Source of the DNA: Coemansia sp. RSA 1804
Lineage: Eukaryota > Kickxellomycota > Kickxellomycetes > Kickxellales > Kickxellaceae
Length of the DNA: 12,047 bases
Assembly: GCA_027578815.1 (NCBI GenBank)
Contig: JANBTH010000730.1
Coordinates: forward strand, 1 to 12,047
Direction: 5' to 3'
The first letter of the stretch is position 1. Every line of letters starts with the position of its first letter. The position numbers were made by a program, and so were the translations under genes. The notes under the pieces were generated by a model. That model worked only from the letters and a program-made list of their open reading frames with translations, was not told where the DNA came from and did not search any database. This document shows, in pieces, positions 1-8,048 of the stretch.

Positions 1-1910
1 GGTTCCGGGAGCAGATGGACGAGGAGCTGCGTAAGGCCATGGGCGAGGAGGATCTTCTGCGCAGCACCATCGCGCGGTTGGAGCGCGAGCTGGATGGCGC
101 GCAGCGCGAGGCGGCGGGCAACAGGATCCGGTGGCAGGAGAGCGACCGGGTGGGCGGCGAAGTCGACGCGCAGCGCAAGAAGCTGGCGGCGGAGCTGCGC
201 ACCACCCGGTCTAATGCGGCGATGGTCAAGGCGCAGTTTGTGCACGAGGCCAAGAAGCACGAGCAGGTCGATGGGAAGCTGAAGGAGCGGCTGCAGAAGC
301 TGATTGTTGACAAGCACAGGTCGTCCAAGCTCAGCGTCCAGCTGGTCAACCCTGTTGCTCGCGACCGCAGCGGTCGGCCCGTTGATGCGCAGCCGGGGTC
401 GCGTGACCGGCGGCTGCTGGAGGAGCTCATTGGCCGGTACGAGGCGAACGAGACCGACCTTGTTGCCAAGGTCGATGCGCTTGAGACGATGCTCCGTGAG
501 CTGGCGGCTGCTCTTGCCGCACTTTACGCCGACTCTGCTGCCGGCGATGCTGCGCTGGCCGATGAGCCGGCCGCAGGCGACCCAGCGGCTGCCATGGCGC
601 TGATTGAGGCGGTCGGCCAGCGCATGCGGCAGGATCGCGCGCAGAAGCCGGCACCGGCTGTGGACCAGGCGGAGATCACTCGTCGCGACGAGGAGATCCT
701 GCGGCTCCGCAACGAGACCGCCTCCCTTGTGCGCGAGGTCTCCGACCAGCGGCAGGTGCTGGAGGAGCAGAAGAGGGTGATGGACATGATGGTATCGAGC
801 AGGGAGTATTCGACCACGGCGGGCAGGGCAGTGGAGCCGATGGATGTGCTGGAGACGTCGTTTTCGGAGATGTCGATGGAGCAGCTGGAGATGGAGCGCG
901 AGGCCCTGCGCAAGGAGAAGCTGCAGCTGGAGGAGGAGCGCAAGCGGTTCACGGACGCTGCCATTGAGCTGGGTAACGAGCGCAGCGAGCTGAAGCGCGA
1001 GCGGCAGGAGTTTGAGAACACGAAGGTTGTGCGCGGCACCACGGACTTGCTGGCTGGGCTGCCGGAGACGCCGCAGTGGATGCGTGCGGTCGACACCTCG
1101 CAGGCCACGCCGATGATCCTGGGCCAGCTGCAGAGCATGTACAACGGGACGCCTACCAACGCTATGCTGGCGAGTATGGCGGCGGCCGGCGCTGCATTCA
1201 CCGCTGCGATGGGGTCTCCAGGCAGCAGCGCCACGCCGCAGGGTGCGGGCTCCAGTGCTGGTGCGAAGAATCAGCAGAATCAGCAGAATCAGCAGCAGCA
1301 GCAGCGCTCGCCTGACGAGGATTTCCCAGAGATCATGCTGGCCGAGGAGGAGGAAGACGAAGAAGAAGAGGCTGGCAGCAACAACGGTGCTTATGGCAAT
1401 GGCGCAGCCATGCGGCGTCGCGGCGCCCGAGTTGGGGCCACGCCGCGCAAGACGCCGGTGCGCACGCCTGCCGATATCCGGTCGTCGCGGCATGCGCGCA
1501 CGTGCACGCGGCCCGGCTGCGCAGCACACGCGCCGCACTCGCACGACGACGGCAGCGGCAGCGCGGGTGCGGTGATGGAGCTCAAGCCTCCGGTGCCCCG
1601 GTTCCGCCGGAGGGCTCCCGACTCTTCCGCCGCCGACGCGGAGCTGGCGGCGTCTTCCACGCTGCCGGCCAGGTCCCGCCAGCCGACCGCCGCCGCATCT
1701 GGTGCCGCTGCGTCGGCGTCGACTCGCCATGCCCCGTACCAGCGCAACGCGACGGCTGCCTCGTCGTCGTCCTCGGGTCTCCTTGCTGGTGCTGGTGCAT
1801 CCAGGGGCCTGGCGCGCTCCTCCAGCTCCGCGGGCACGCCTACTGCTGCCCAGCCTTCCAGCTCTACAAACGCCCGACGTGGAACTGCTGCGCCCGATAT
1901 CTTCAGATGA
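1..1910 (+). CDS. Coiled-coil protein resembling Msd1/SSX2IP (ADIP domain), 5' partial
   Basis: The frame is open to the left edge (first whole codon at position 3, reading FREQ before the Met at 15) and ends with TGA at 1908-1910, so the N-terminus is missing. Residues are numbered from that Met. Heptad-rich, charged coiled coil covers about 1-110, 133-170, 220-262 and 287-340. KLKERLQKLIVDKHR (88-102) and ERKRFTDAAIELGNER (near 305-325) resemble conserved segments of the ADIP family (animal SSX2IP, fission yeast Msd1). Members of that family anchor microtubule minus ends at the spindle pole body or centrosome. Family assignment rests on recalled similarity, not a search. The C-terminal 290 residues are low complexity: an Asn/Gln run (about 418-430), an acidic run (about 440-453), a Cys/His cluster (497-510), and Ala/Ser/Arg-rich sequence. 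Another coiled-coil cytoskeletal or Golgi protein is the alternative. Confidence 0.68.
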   Translation, partial: FREQMDEELRKAMGEEDLLRSTIARLERELDGAQREAAGNRIRWQESDRVGGEVDAQRKKLAAELRTTRSNAAMVKAQFVHEAKKHEQVDGKLKERLQKLIVDKHRSSKLSVQLVNPVARDRSGRPVDAQPGSRDRRLLEELIGRYEANETDLVAKVDALETMLRELAAALAALYADSAAGDAALADEPAAGDPAAAMALIEAVGQRMRQDRAQKPAPAVDQAEITRRDEEILRLRNETASLVREVSDQRQVLEEQKRVMDMMVSSREYSTTAGRAVEPMDVLETSFSEMSMEQLEMEREALRKEKLQLEEERKRFTDAAIELGNERSELKRERQEFENTKVVRGTTDLLAGLPETPQWMRAVDTSQATPMILGQLQSMYNGTPTNAMLASMAAAGAAFTAAMGSPGSSATPQGAGSSAGAKNQQNQQNQQQQQRSPDEDFPEIMLAEEEEDEEEEAGSNNGAYGNGAAMRRRGARVGATPRKTPVRTPADIRSSRHARTCTRPGCAAHAPHSHDDGSGSAGAVMELKPPVPRFRRRAPDSSAADAELAASSTLPARSRQPTAAASGAAASASTRHAPYQRNATAASSSSSGLLAGAGASRGLARSSSSAGTPTAAQPSSSTNARRGTAAPDIFR

Positions 1911-2470
1911 ATTGTTTCGTTTACTTCTACTATTCTTTATTTTGCTTAACTCGAGGAAAAACACAAGACACTGCATGTTTGTTATTTCTTTGCCAAGATT
2001 TCTCCTCCTTTTCATCAACTGTGACGGTTAGGTCATCTTCTCATCCTCCATATTCCATCCCCCTTTTCCTTGCCAAGCATTGGCACAGCATTTCGTTATT
2101 GGCCCATCGTCCATGTCCAAAAAGCCCTTCTTCTTCCCTCGCCGTTGTCCATGTATATTGTTCGCTGCTGGCCGTGGCAGCTCCAAATCTTATATATATC
2201 CATGTTCACACGTTTCTCTCTTGATTTTTTTGTTATCCCCTTCAAAACATACACGCAACCACTTCACTCGCAACACAAAAAAACAGCCAACATTGCCATT
2301 TCACAGACATCCAAACGAACGGGCTTTTTTTCTACTGTGGCCATTTGTCATCGTCACCCGCTCTTTTCCCATCAAAACCCTCCTTTTTCTTTCACTAAAC
2401 CTTGTTTCCTTTCCTTTTTAGTACTTTATTCTTTTTTCTTCTTTTTATAACATTCAATTGTGGTTGCATC
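1911..2470. other. Intergenic: 3' UTR of the coiled-coil gene and HSE1 upstream region
   Basis: This 560-nt AT-rich, strongly pyrimidine-biased interval (many TTTC and CCTTTT runs on the + strand) separates two co-oriented genes. Composition shifts sharply from the GC-rich coding DNA on its left. No reading frame here looks like a protein; the open frames translate to low-complexity Ser/Phe/Leu sequence. I infer that the left part is 3' UTR and terminator of the upstream gene and the right part is promoter and leader of HSE1. A TATA-like run lies at 2191-2199. Confidence 0.7.
2191..2199 (+). promoter_or_regulatory. Candidate TATA box of HSE1
   Basis: TATATATAT is the only strong TATA-like run in the interval before HSE1. 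It sits about 270 nt upstream of the HSE1 start codon and is followed by pyrimidine-rich sequence typical of fungal leaders. AT-rich DNA produces such runs by chance, so this remains a candidate. Confidence 0.4.
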
Positions 2471-4176
2471 ATGTTCAAATATCCAAATCAATTCGATGAG
2501 GTTGTCAGTAAGTACTCCCTCCGTCTGCTGTTGTCCTTGGGAAGCACTTGCTTATCCGCTGCATTTACTTCATGAATGAACGAACGAACGAACTAACAGC
2601 AGAGCTGGGTGGGTTCGCCTGCCTTCTTGTTACAAACTGCTTATTGTAGAAAAGACAACCAGCGAGATGCTGACGTCCGAGAACTGGGAGCTCATTATGG
2701 AGGTCTGCGACCGGGTGGGCGACGACAACGAAAAGTATGGCTCTGTTGTATGCACTAACTTGCTCAGCTCGCAAGGGCGGGCAGTCTATTCCTCCCCCAC
2801 CGGCTCTTTCGAGCGGAATGCACCACAGTACTAATATTCTTATTTAATCACTGCTATTATTGATTTCCTTTGACTGAACTAGAGCCGCCCGATGCTTTGA
2901 GACGATCAACGAGCGCCTCCTGAACCGCAATCCCAACGTGGTTCTGTACACGCTGACGCTGGTGCAGTCGCTCGTCGAGAACTGCGGGCAGAACGTCAAG
3001 CAGGAGGTGTCGTCGCGGGCATTCACGACCACGCTGACCCGCGTGCTCAACGACAAGACCGTGCACGAGAAGGTGAAGAGCCGCATCCTCGGGTGCATCC
3101 AGCAGTGGGCGTTTGACTTCCGGCAGGACCCGACGCTGAGCCTGATGGAGGAGACGTATACGAAACTGAGGGCCCAGAGGTACAAGTTCCCGTCGCCGCA
3201 GAAGCCCGAGAAGATTCCTAAGCCCAGCGAGGTTGATAAGCAGAAGGAGGAGGAGGACCTGCAGCTGGCGCTGGCGTTGTCGCTTTCGTCCGTCAGCAAT
3301 GACCACTCGTCGGCGGCGGCGGCGGGAGGAGGAGGAGGAGGGCCGATGGGTCGTGTCAACTACCAGTCGCCGGCGGATATTCGGAGCGAAATCACGCGCA
3401 AGCAGACCATTGCTGCCGCTGCTGGTGCTTCGGGGAGCCAGATTACCGGGGGAACCGGCAGCACTGCACGCCGCACCACCAGGGTCGGCGCAGGCCCGTC
3501 GGCAGCACCAGCGAATGCCGCCGGGGCATCGGTCGGTGCCAAACGCAAGGTGCAGGTGAAGGCGATATTCGATTTCACGCCGACCGAGGAGGGCGAGCTC
3601 GGGTTCTGCAAGGGCGACGTCATCGACGTGCTCGACCAGCAGTACCGCGACTGGTGGGAGGGGCGGCTGCGTGGGGAGGAGGGGATCTTCCCGGCCAACT
3701 TCGTGCAGCCGCTCGGCGACCTGCGGGCAGAGATATCGAAGGACATGGATGTGGAGGTGGAGGTGTTTAGCGAGGCCCAGAGCATCGAGACGCTTCTGCG
3801 GATGCTCGGAAGCATCGATCCCTTGAAGGACGATGTCTCGGATAACGAGGAGGTCCAGAAACTCTACTCCTCCACCCTTGCGCTGCGCCCGAAGATCATC
3901 AAGCTTATTGACAGGTACAGTAAGAAGAATGACGAGCTTGTCATGCTTGATAACCAGTTCTCCAAGACCATGCAGCTGTACTACGAGCTCATGCAGCGGA
4001 GTGCTGGCCAGTCGGCGGCTGGCTACCAGGCGCCGTACCAGCAGCAGCAGCAGCAGCAGCCACAGCAACCAATGCAACCTCAGGTTCAGCAACAACAGTC
4101 GCCTGCTCAGCAGTATCTTCACCAACAGCAGCCCGTTCAACAACAGCAGCAGCCTGTTCAGCAGTATTCCCAACCC

Positions 4177-4207
<31 letters not shown>

Positions 4208-4518
4208 CAGCCCAGCAGTATACTCAACCTCAACCTCAACCTCAACAGCAGCACCAGACTCCGGTGCAGCAGTCCCCCTATGTCGCATACTCTGGCGCTA
4301 CCTCGATGGCGTACACCCAGCCTGTTGCTGTTTCCATGCAGCCACAGCAGCAACCAATGTATTATCATCCACAGCAGCAGCAGCCCCAGCAGCAGCAACC
4401 GTCATTACAACCGCAGCCACAACCGCAGCCTCAGTACCAGCCACAGCCACAGCCACAGCAGCAGCAGTATCCGCCAGGTCAGCAAGGCGGAGGAGTCCCC
4501 GGATCATTCCATGGATAA
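2471..4518 (+). CDS. HSE1: Hse1/STAM-type ESCRT-0 subunit (VHS-UIM-SH3-GAT), three exons
   Basis: Model: join 2471-2507, 2650-2734, 2883-4518, giving 585 residues. Hse1 pairs with Vps27 as ESCRT-0, which binds ubiquitinated cargo on endosomes and starts sorting into multivesicular bodies. The spliced start MFKYPNQFDEVVKKTTSEM then ENWELIMEVCDRVG matches the first helices of STAM-family VHS domains. VHS spans about 1-143. A ubiquitin-interacting motif, EEDLQLALALSLSS, is at 163-176. The SH3 domain (about 264-318) has AIFDF, DWWEGRL and GIFPANFVQPL. A helical GAT-like region (about 336-413) should provide the Vps27 contact. A Gln/Pro-rich tail (about 414-585) makes it longer than the roughly 450-residue yeast Hse1. 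The start was chosen because exon 1 supplies the expected VHS N-terminus and the splice phases (1 and 2) restore one frame. TAA is at 4516-4518. Confidence 0.93.
2508..2649 (+). other. HSE1 intron 1
   Basis: The donor is GTAAGT at 2508-2513 and the acceptor is TTGTAG ending at 2649; length 142 nt, phase 1. A branch-like CTAAC lies at 2593-2597, rather far (about 50 nt) from the acceptor. Splicing joins a single A to AA to give Lys and continues the VHS helix (VVKKTTSEM). The intron carries a GAAC tetranucleotide repeat and in-frame stops. Confidence 0.88.
2574..2597 (+). repeat. GAAC tetranucleotide repeat inside HSE1 intron 1
   Basis: One GAAT, four GAAC units and a terminal TAAC form a short microsatellite. 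Its last degenerate unit creates the CTAAC branch-site candidate, so repeat length would alter branch-site surroundings but not the coding sequence. Confidence 0.8.
2735..2882 (+). other. HSE1 intron 2
   Basis: The donor is GTATGG at 2735-2740 and the acceptor is ACTAG ending at 2882; length 148 nt, phase 2. Joining AA to A gives Lys and restores the VHS sequence DDNEK-AARCFETINERLLNRNPNV. A good branch-like ACTAAC at 2754-2759 lies near the donor and far from the acceptor, so the true branch site may be closer to 2870. The acceptor is fixed by protein conservation rather than by its own strength. Confidence 0.85.
4039..4206 (+). repeat. CAG/CAA glutamine repeats in the HSE1 tail
   Basis: CAG is repeated seven times at 4039-4059, and nine CAG plus one CAA occupy 4177-4206, with shorter mixed CAG/CAA runs between and after. 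These encode the poly-Gln segments of the Hse1 C-terminus. The pure CAG blocks are the ones expected to vary in length between strains. Confidence 0.9.
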
Positions 4519-4715
4519 ATGTGGTCCCACTGCCGTATATTTACCCCTCCTCCCCCTTCTCCTGCTTCTGCTTTAAGAGAGAGCTGTAAGGCAATAACAG
4601 AAATCTATTTTTATTACTTGTTTATTGGTTTTTTTTATTACTTTTATATTTTCCATTTCGGAGTGAGTATAGCCCCATGTAACAAATCAAAAGCCAAAAC
4701 AAATAATTGGGTCGT

Positions 4716-4733
4716 CATATATGGCATATATGC
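4716..4733. repeat. Tandem CATATATG palindromes
   Basis: CATATATG occurs at 4716-4723 and again at 4725-4732, separated by one G; the second copy lies inside the 10-bp palindrome GCATATATGC (4724-4733). In AT-rich DNA this is only mildly unusual. Confidence 0.6.
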
Positions 4734-4800
4734 GTGCCCAAAGAGATGCGTGTTAATCTAATGCGCGAATAGTCAATATCACTAAATCTGCATGTCTGTT

Positions 4801-4830
4801 CTCCTGGTATGATCCACCAGGGCTTTTTTT
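4801..4830 (+). other. Perfect hairpin followed by T7
   Basis: CCTGGT (4803-4808) and ACCAGG (4816-4821) form a perfect 6-bp stem around a 7-nt loop, with a further T-G wobble outside. Two bases later a run of seven T begins (4824-4830). It looks like an intrinsic terminator or the end of a Pol III transcript, about 300 nt after the HSE1 stop. Six-bp stems are common by chance, so only the pairing with T7 makes it notable. No Pol III promoter boxes were recognised upstream. Confidence 0.4.
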
Positions 4831-4961
4831 CACTCTTTTCTACAATGCATCTAGAATGTTATCTTTTCAAAGTTCCATCATCGGCTGAGCACAATTCAAT
4901 TCCATGGGGAAAAATATTATTTTGAACCATTCCGGTATTCTCCGCAAGAAAGGAAAAACTC

Positions 4962-5109
4962 GGGGAGAAACAGGTAAACTTTTACGCATGAACAGCGCGG
5001 GAGATTTGGGGGGGGGGTGTTGTGATTTGTTGATGCGATTGCGTTCTGCCAATGGAAAGTGAGTAGATAAAGAAAAGAGTTCGGATAAAATAGGAGAGGG
5101 GAGAAACAG
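4962..5109 (+). repeat. Direct repeat of a 12-mer, GGGGAGAAACAG
   Basis: Identical 12-mers lie at 4962-4973 and 5098-5109, 136 bp apart. Between them are a run of ten G (5008-5017) and AT-rich DNA. There is no sign that they are ends of a mobile element. Confidence 0.5.
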
Positions 5110-5411
5110 CACACGTTAACTTTCAAATCATGAGGTTTTTTTCAGGTTCCGTCACGGCACGGTGGAATCCTATCGCCAGCGCAACCGAGCCAATGCACGC
5201 TATGTTTTCCTCTCTCCTTTGATAGCACACGGTTTTAGAAATTGGAAAGCCTTAACATTTGCATCCAAAGAGTACAGATCCAGCAGAATGTTTGCAAAAC
5301 GAAAAAACTTTTCAGCAATCCCTTACATGAAAAACATCGACAAGTACACACAAGATATCCCCGCCCACTCAGCCAATTTGTGAATTAAAGTCGTATCCTG
5401 GATTTACAAGA

Positions 5412-5473
5412 CAAAAAACAAAAGCAGGCCGGATCAGATGGGCTGGCATTTAACCAGCGGGCCTTTGTTTTTG
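5412..5473. other. Long imperfect inverted repeat, possible structured RNA
   Basis: The outer arms CAAAAAACAA (from 5412) and TTGTTTTTG (to 5473) pair with one bulged A. Next, AGGCC (5426-5430) pairs with GGCCT (5460-5464), and an inner GCTGG (5442-5446) pairs with CCAGC (5454-5458) around a 7-nt loop. An 11-nt bulge (5431-5441) lies on the 5' side of the inner stem. The element stands out as GC-rich in AT-rich surroundings. Read on the minus strand it ends in T-rich sequence. It could be a stem of a non-coding RNA or a UTR element; no family is recognised. Confidence 0.5.
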
Positions 5474-5878
5474 CGTTGTCCAAAAAAGCAGAAGTCAATA
5501 TAAAAACCATGGATTAACAAGCGCAAATGATAACAAGCAAGCAGTATATTTAAATTAAGGAATAATTTAATTGCTCCTATTCAGTTCACTATTTCAAACA
5601 AAAACAATAGGGCTCATTAAAATGGGGAGGCTGAAAAATTAGTAACAACGGTTCAAGTGCGTCAAACGATGTTTCGAATACAACAATGCATTTTTAGTTT
5701 TTTTTAGTAATCTTTTAATCATTTTCATTACATTTTCACTTGCCAGTTTCATATTCTTCTGAAGGGGAAAAAGGGAGAAAAATGAGGCGTGTGCGGTTTG
5801 AAATTGCAAACATCATCCGTACTGTTCCGAAATTATCAAGAACAATGTGGGTTTCAAAAGGATTGGCTAAGGGTGCAT

Positions 5879-5928
5879 TCGGAGAGTTTTCTGTTTTTTT
5901 TTTGCACAATAAAGTGAAAATTCTCCGA
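5879..5928 (+). other. 13-bp stem-loop with T-run and AATAAA in the loop
   Basis: CGGAGAGTTTTC (5880-5891) pairs with GAAAATTCTCCG (5916-5927) over 12 positions, with one G-U wobble if transcribed on the + strand; T5879 and A5928 extend it to 13 bp. The 24-nt loop contains a long T-run and AATAAA (5908-5913). A match this long within 50 nt is unlikely by chance in 12 kb. The wobble, preserved pairing on the + strand, hints at an RNA role. It overlaps a short open frame (5740-5931) that I do not consider coding. Confidence 0.55.
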
Positions 5929-6024
5929 TGAAATGACATGAGCGAGAAAAAAGAAAGGGAGGGAGAGAGGGAGCTAAAGACATTGCTCCCTTTTGCATAC
6001 ATTAATGCTATCTCTGTCGTTTTT

Positions 6025-6121
6025 GTCGGAATAACAGGCAGAGTGTAGCAAGCATTCCGACCAGTACCTGGTGCTGTTGCTGGCAAATATAGGTGAAGCA
6101 GCTCGCCAGACTATAATGGCG
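6025..6121. other. Cluster of three short hairpins
   Basis: GTCGGAAT (6025-6032) pairs perfectly with ATTCCGAC (6054-6061). Next to it ACCAG (6060-6064) pairs with CTGGT (6068-6072). Further on CGCCA (6104-6108) pairs with TGGCG (6117-6121). The first two overlap by two bases and so compete. Each alone could be chance; together they make a locally GC-richer, foldable patch about 100 nt after the 5879-5928 stem-loop. Confidence 0.35.
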
Positions 6122-6325
6122 TTCTAATTTTTATCCTTCTCCGTCTCTTGACAAATGCCACATGTACAGAAGCTAAAGGGGGCCCAAGACAAATTAATTG
6201 TGAAGGATTGGATCACTTGGAGCGACAGAGCTCTTTCTTCCTGTAACGAAGATGGTAGGTAGACACGGCTACTGTTAGCAACAACAAGCAAAGAAGGAAT
6301 AAAATAAAATAAGTGACAGTTTAGA

Positions 6326-6337
6326 GTGCAATTGCAC
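6326..6337. repeat. 12-bp palindrome GTGCAATTGCAC
   Basis: This is a perfect 12-bp palindrome, preceded by AATAAAATAAAATAAG (6298-6313), which contains polyadenylation-signal-like hexamers. A few palindromes of this size are expected in 12 kb, so it may be chance or a dimeric factor site. Confidence 0.4.
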
Positions 6338-6803
6338 AATCATTTGCCATATTTGGAAATAATTGCGAAAGATAACAAAAAGAGAGTCCGAATGTTTCGT
6401 ATTTACACAGAACCGGGTCCTCTTCCCGTTTGCGCATTCTCTATCTTTTTCAAACAAGACACTTTATCTTGGACTGGGTGGAGAGTTGGCTTCGTTACAT
6501 ATGAAAAAGGTTGGGAATTGAAAGTGGCCTGAGCTTTTTTTTCAATTCCCCCCACTCGTGCGTCCAGCAAAACATGGGCGTTTATTTCATTCTTTCGGAT
6601 ATCGGTGTATTCCGATTACAATTGCCAAAGAAAACAAGTTGGATGGGTGTGTTCATTTCGAGGCATTGCAACCTGTGCAAACGAAATAAGACATTCCATC
6701 GCTTAGTGCATCATTACCGTGTCGGATAGACAGCGTTAATGAGCGGCATTCAATCTTGTTGAGAGTTGGATGTTGCGTTTCTGCATTGGACTGCAGTTTA
6801 TTT

Positions 6804-6828
6804 TTGAATTGAGTTGAATTGAGTTGAG
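6804..6828 (+). repeat. TTGAR pentanucleotide tandem repeat
   Basis: Five units, TTGAA, TTGAG, TTGAA, TTGAG and TTGAG, run head to tail and decay into TTGG. It is a simple sequence repeat in non-coding DNA. Confidence 0.85.
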
Positions 6829-7549
6829 TTGGAAAGCAATTGCGGTGGAGATGTGAGCTGGTTTGGTGTGTCATCAGCAAAAAGAAATGCGATTTCGGAA
6901 CTGAAAACGAAAAAAAGAGGACATGTGGATGAATCTTACTTTGTCATTTGCTCTTCCGATCATGAAGTAAAGGTAGAGCCAAGAGGAGACAAGGTAAACA
7001 ACCCGTTTTTCTCACGTGTTAAACCCCAAGAACGAGGGAGGGGATTCTGACCCGGGTATCACAGATAAAGAAGCGAAAATAGAAAAACCACGATCCTATT
7101 TTTTTTTCCGAAAGACCTCATGCACCATAAAAAAATTCTCCTTTCCTCTCAGCCAAATTGTGTCAACAAAATTGAAATTGTCGTTTGACCTGTAACATTT
7201 TAGGAGACGTGGCGGATAAGCAAGAGAAGATAAAGCGTACGCTGCTGTTATTTACACAGTGAAAAAGGAGTAAAAAGACATTGAAAATTAGCGCAGTGAT
7301 AAGGAGAATTTTTTATTTTTGGCTCGTGTCAATCACTCAATCATGCATGTCAAAGGGAAAAAGCATGCATTTAGTCGGGAAAAAGAGGGGGATGGCTGGT
7401 AAAGAAAAAAGTTGGCCTGTGCGCAAAAACTCATTCCGTTTGTCCCTCTTACCAATTGAAAAAGAGGAAAATCACAAGCCATGTGAGAAGGAATAGAAAA
7501 AAAAGTAAACGAGGCGGGTGCGTGGATGTTCCGACATTTCCCAGCCGCT

Positions 7550-7573
7550 GGGGGGAGGGGAAGAAGTAGGGGG
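7550..7573 (+). other. G-rich stretch with quadruplex potential
   Basis: G6 (7550-7555), G4 (7557-7560) and G5 (7569-7573) are separated by 1 and 8 nt, and followed by shorter GG pairs. Three long G tracts are present but the fourth is only GG, so a canonical intramolecular quadruplex is not complete. Confidence 0.4.
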
Positions 7574-7894
7574 AGAGGCGTTGTTGGCTGGCACGGGTAA
7601 GAAAGAGGAGTTCTATTGTTAGCACATGCTTATTCCAGGGGTAAGAAAAAGCCTGAAACATGCCTGCCTGCCTTGGCTTCATTTGAAAGGCCTAGAAGCA
7701 GGCAGAGCCAAAGTGCGGGGCTTTTTTTATTTTTTATTTTTGTTCTGAGGGATAATTGAAGCCTGAGCCTATGACATGGCTGGATTTGGGCGGTTTCTCG
7801 TACCCCTTGCATTTTTTATTTTTGTAACAAGCCAGCAGACATTACACTCTCTCCCTCTGCTCATACTGAGGGGAAAAAAAGAAGGAATGAGGCT

Positions 7895-7934
7895 GTGGTT
7901 GCGGTTGTGGTTGTGGTGTGGGGGGGGGGGGGGG
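7895..7934 (+). repeat. GGTTGT-like repeats running into a G15 homopolymer
   Basis: From about 7895 the + strand shows GTGGTTGCGGTTGTGGTTGTGG, repeated GG doublets spaced by TTGT or TTGC, followed by fifteen G at 7920-7934. The stretch lies about 280-320 bp upstream of the PCK1 TATA box. It can be quadruplex-forming and is likely to be error-prone in sequencing and replication. Confidence 0.7.
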
Positions 7935-8048
7935 CGCGCGGCGTGACTGGCTTTTTTTGGTTTCCAACACCCCCCTTTCTCTCCTTGACCGGGACGGGAC
8001 CACCTGCTTCTTCTTCTCCCCCCTTGCTTCAGCTTTCTTTGCAGAGCG

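Noticed and set aside
1391..1837. Open frames opposite and out of frame with the Msd1-like gene
   Set aside because: They are by-products of GC-rich coding DNA; the coiled-coil frame is continuous from the left edge to 1910.
2857..4398. A 513-codon open frame on the minus strand over HSE1
   Set aside because: It is the complement of HSE1 exon 3. The CAG-rich tail read backwards gives long Leu runs that imitate a membrane protein, but the frame ignores the clear VHS, SH3 and GAT domains on the other strand.
5140..5215. A GC-rich patch with TGGCTCGGTTGCG-like sequence on the minus strand, recalling a tRNA A box
   Set aside because: No matching B box, acceptor stem or cloverleaf could be drawn on either strand.
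5650..5666. GGTTCAAGTGCG, resembling a tRNA B box
   Set aside because: The flanking bases do not form a T-arm stem and no A box lies at a suitable distance upstream.
5736..6086. A 116-codon minus-strand frame and a 63-codon plus-strand frame (5740-5931)
   Set aside because: Neither has the GC3 bias of the real genes in the window or a recognisable motif, and both run through the AT-rich hairpin region.
6511..6729. A 72-codon frame with CNLCKRNKTFHRLVHH, resembling a zinc finger
   Set aside because: The spacing is not that of a standard C2H2 finger, there is only one such unit, and the composition is that of the non-coding interval.
7343..7370. ATGCATG and CATGCAT inverted repeat
   Set aside because: Both arms are themselves near-palindromic and only 7 bp long; several such pairs are expected by chance in the window.
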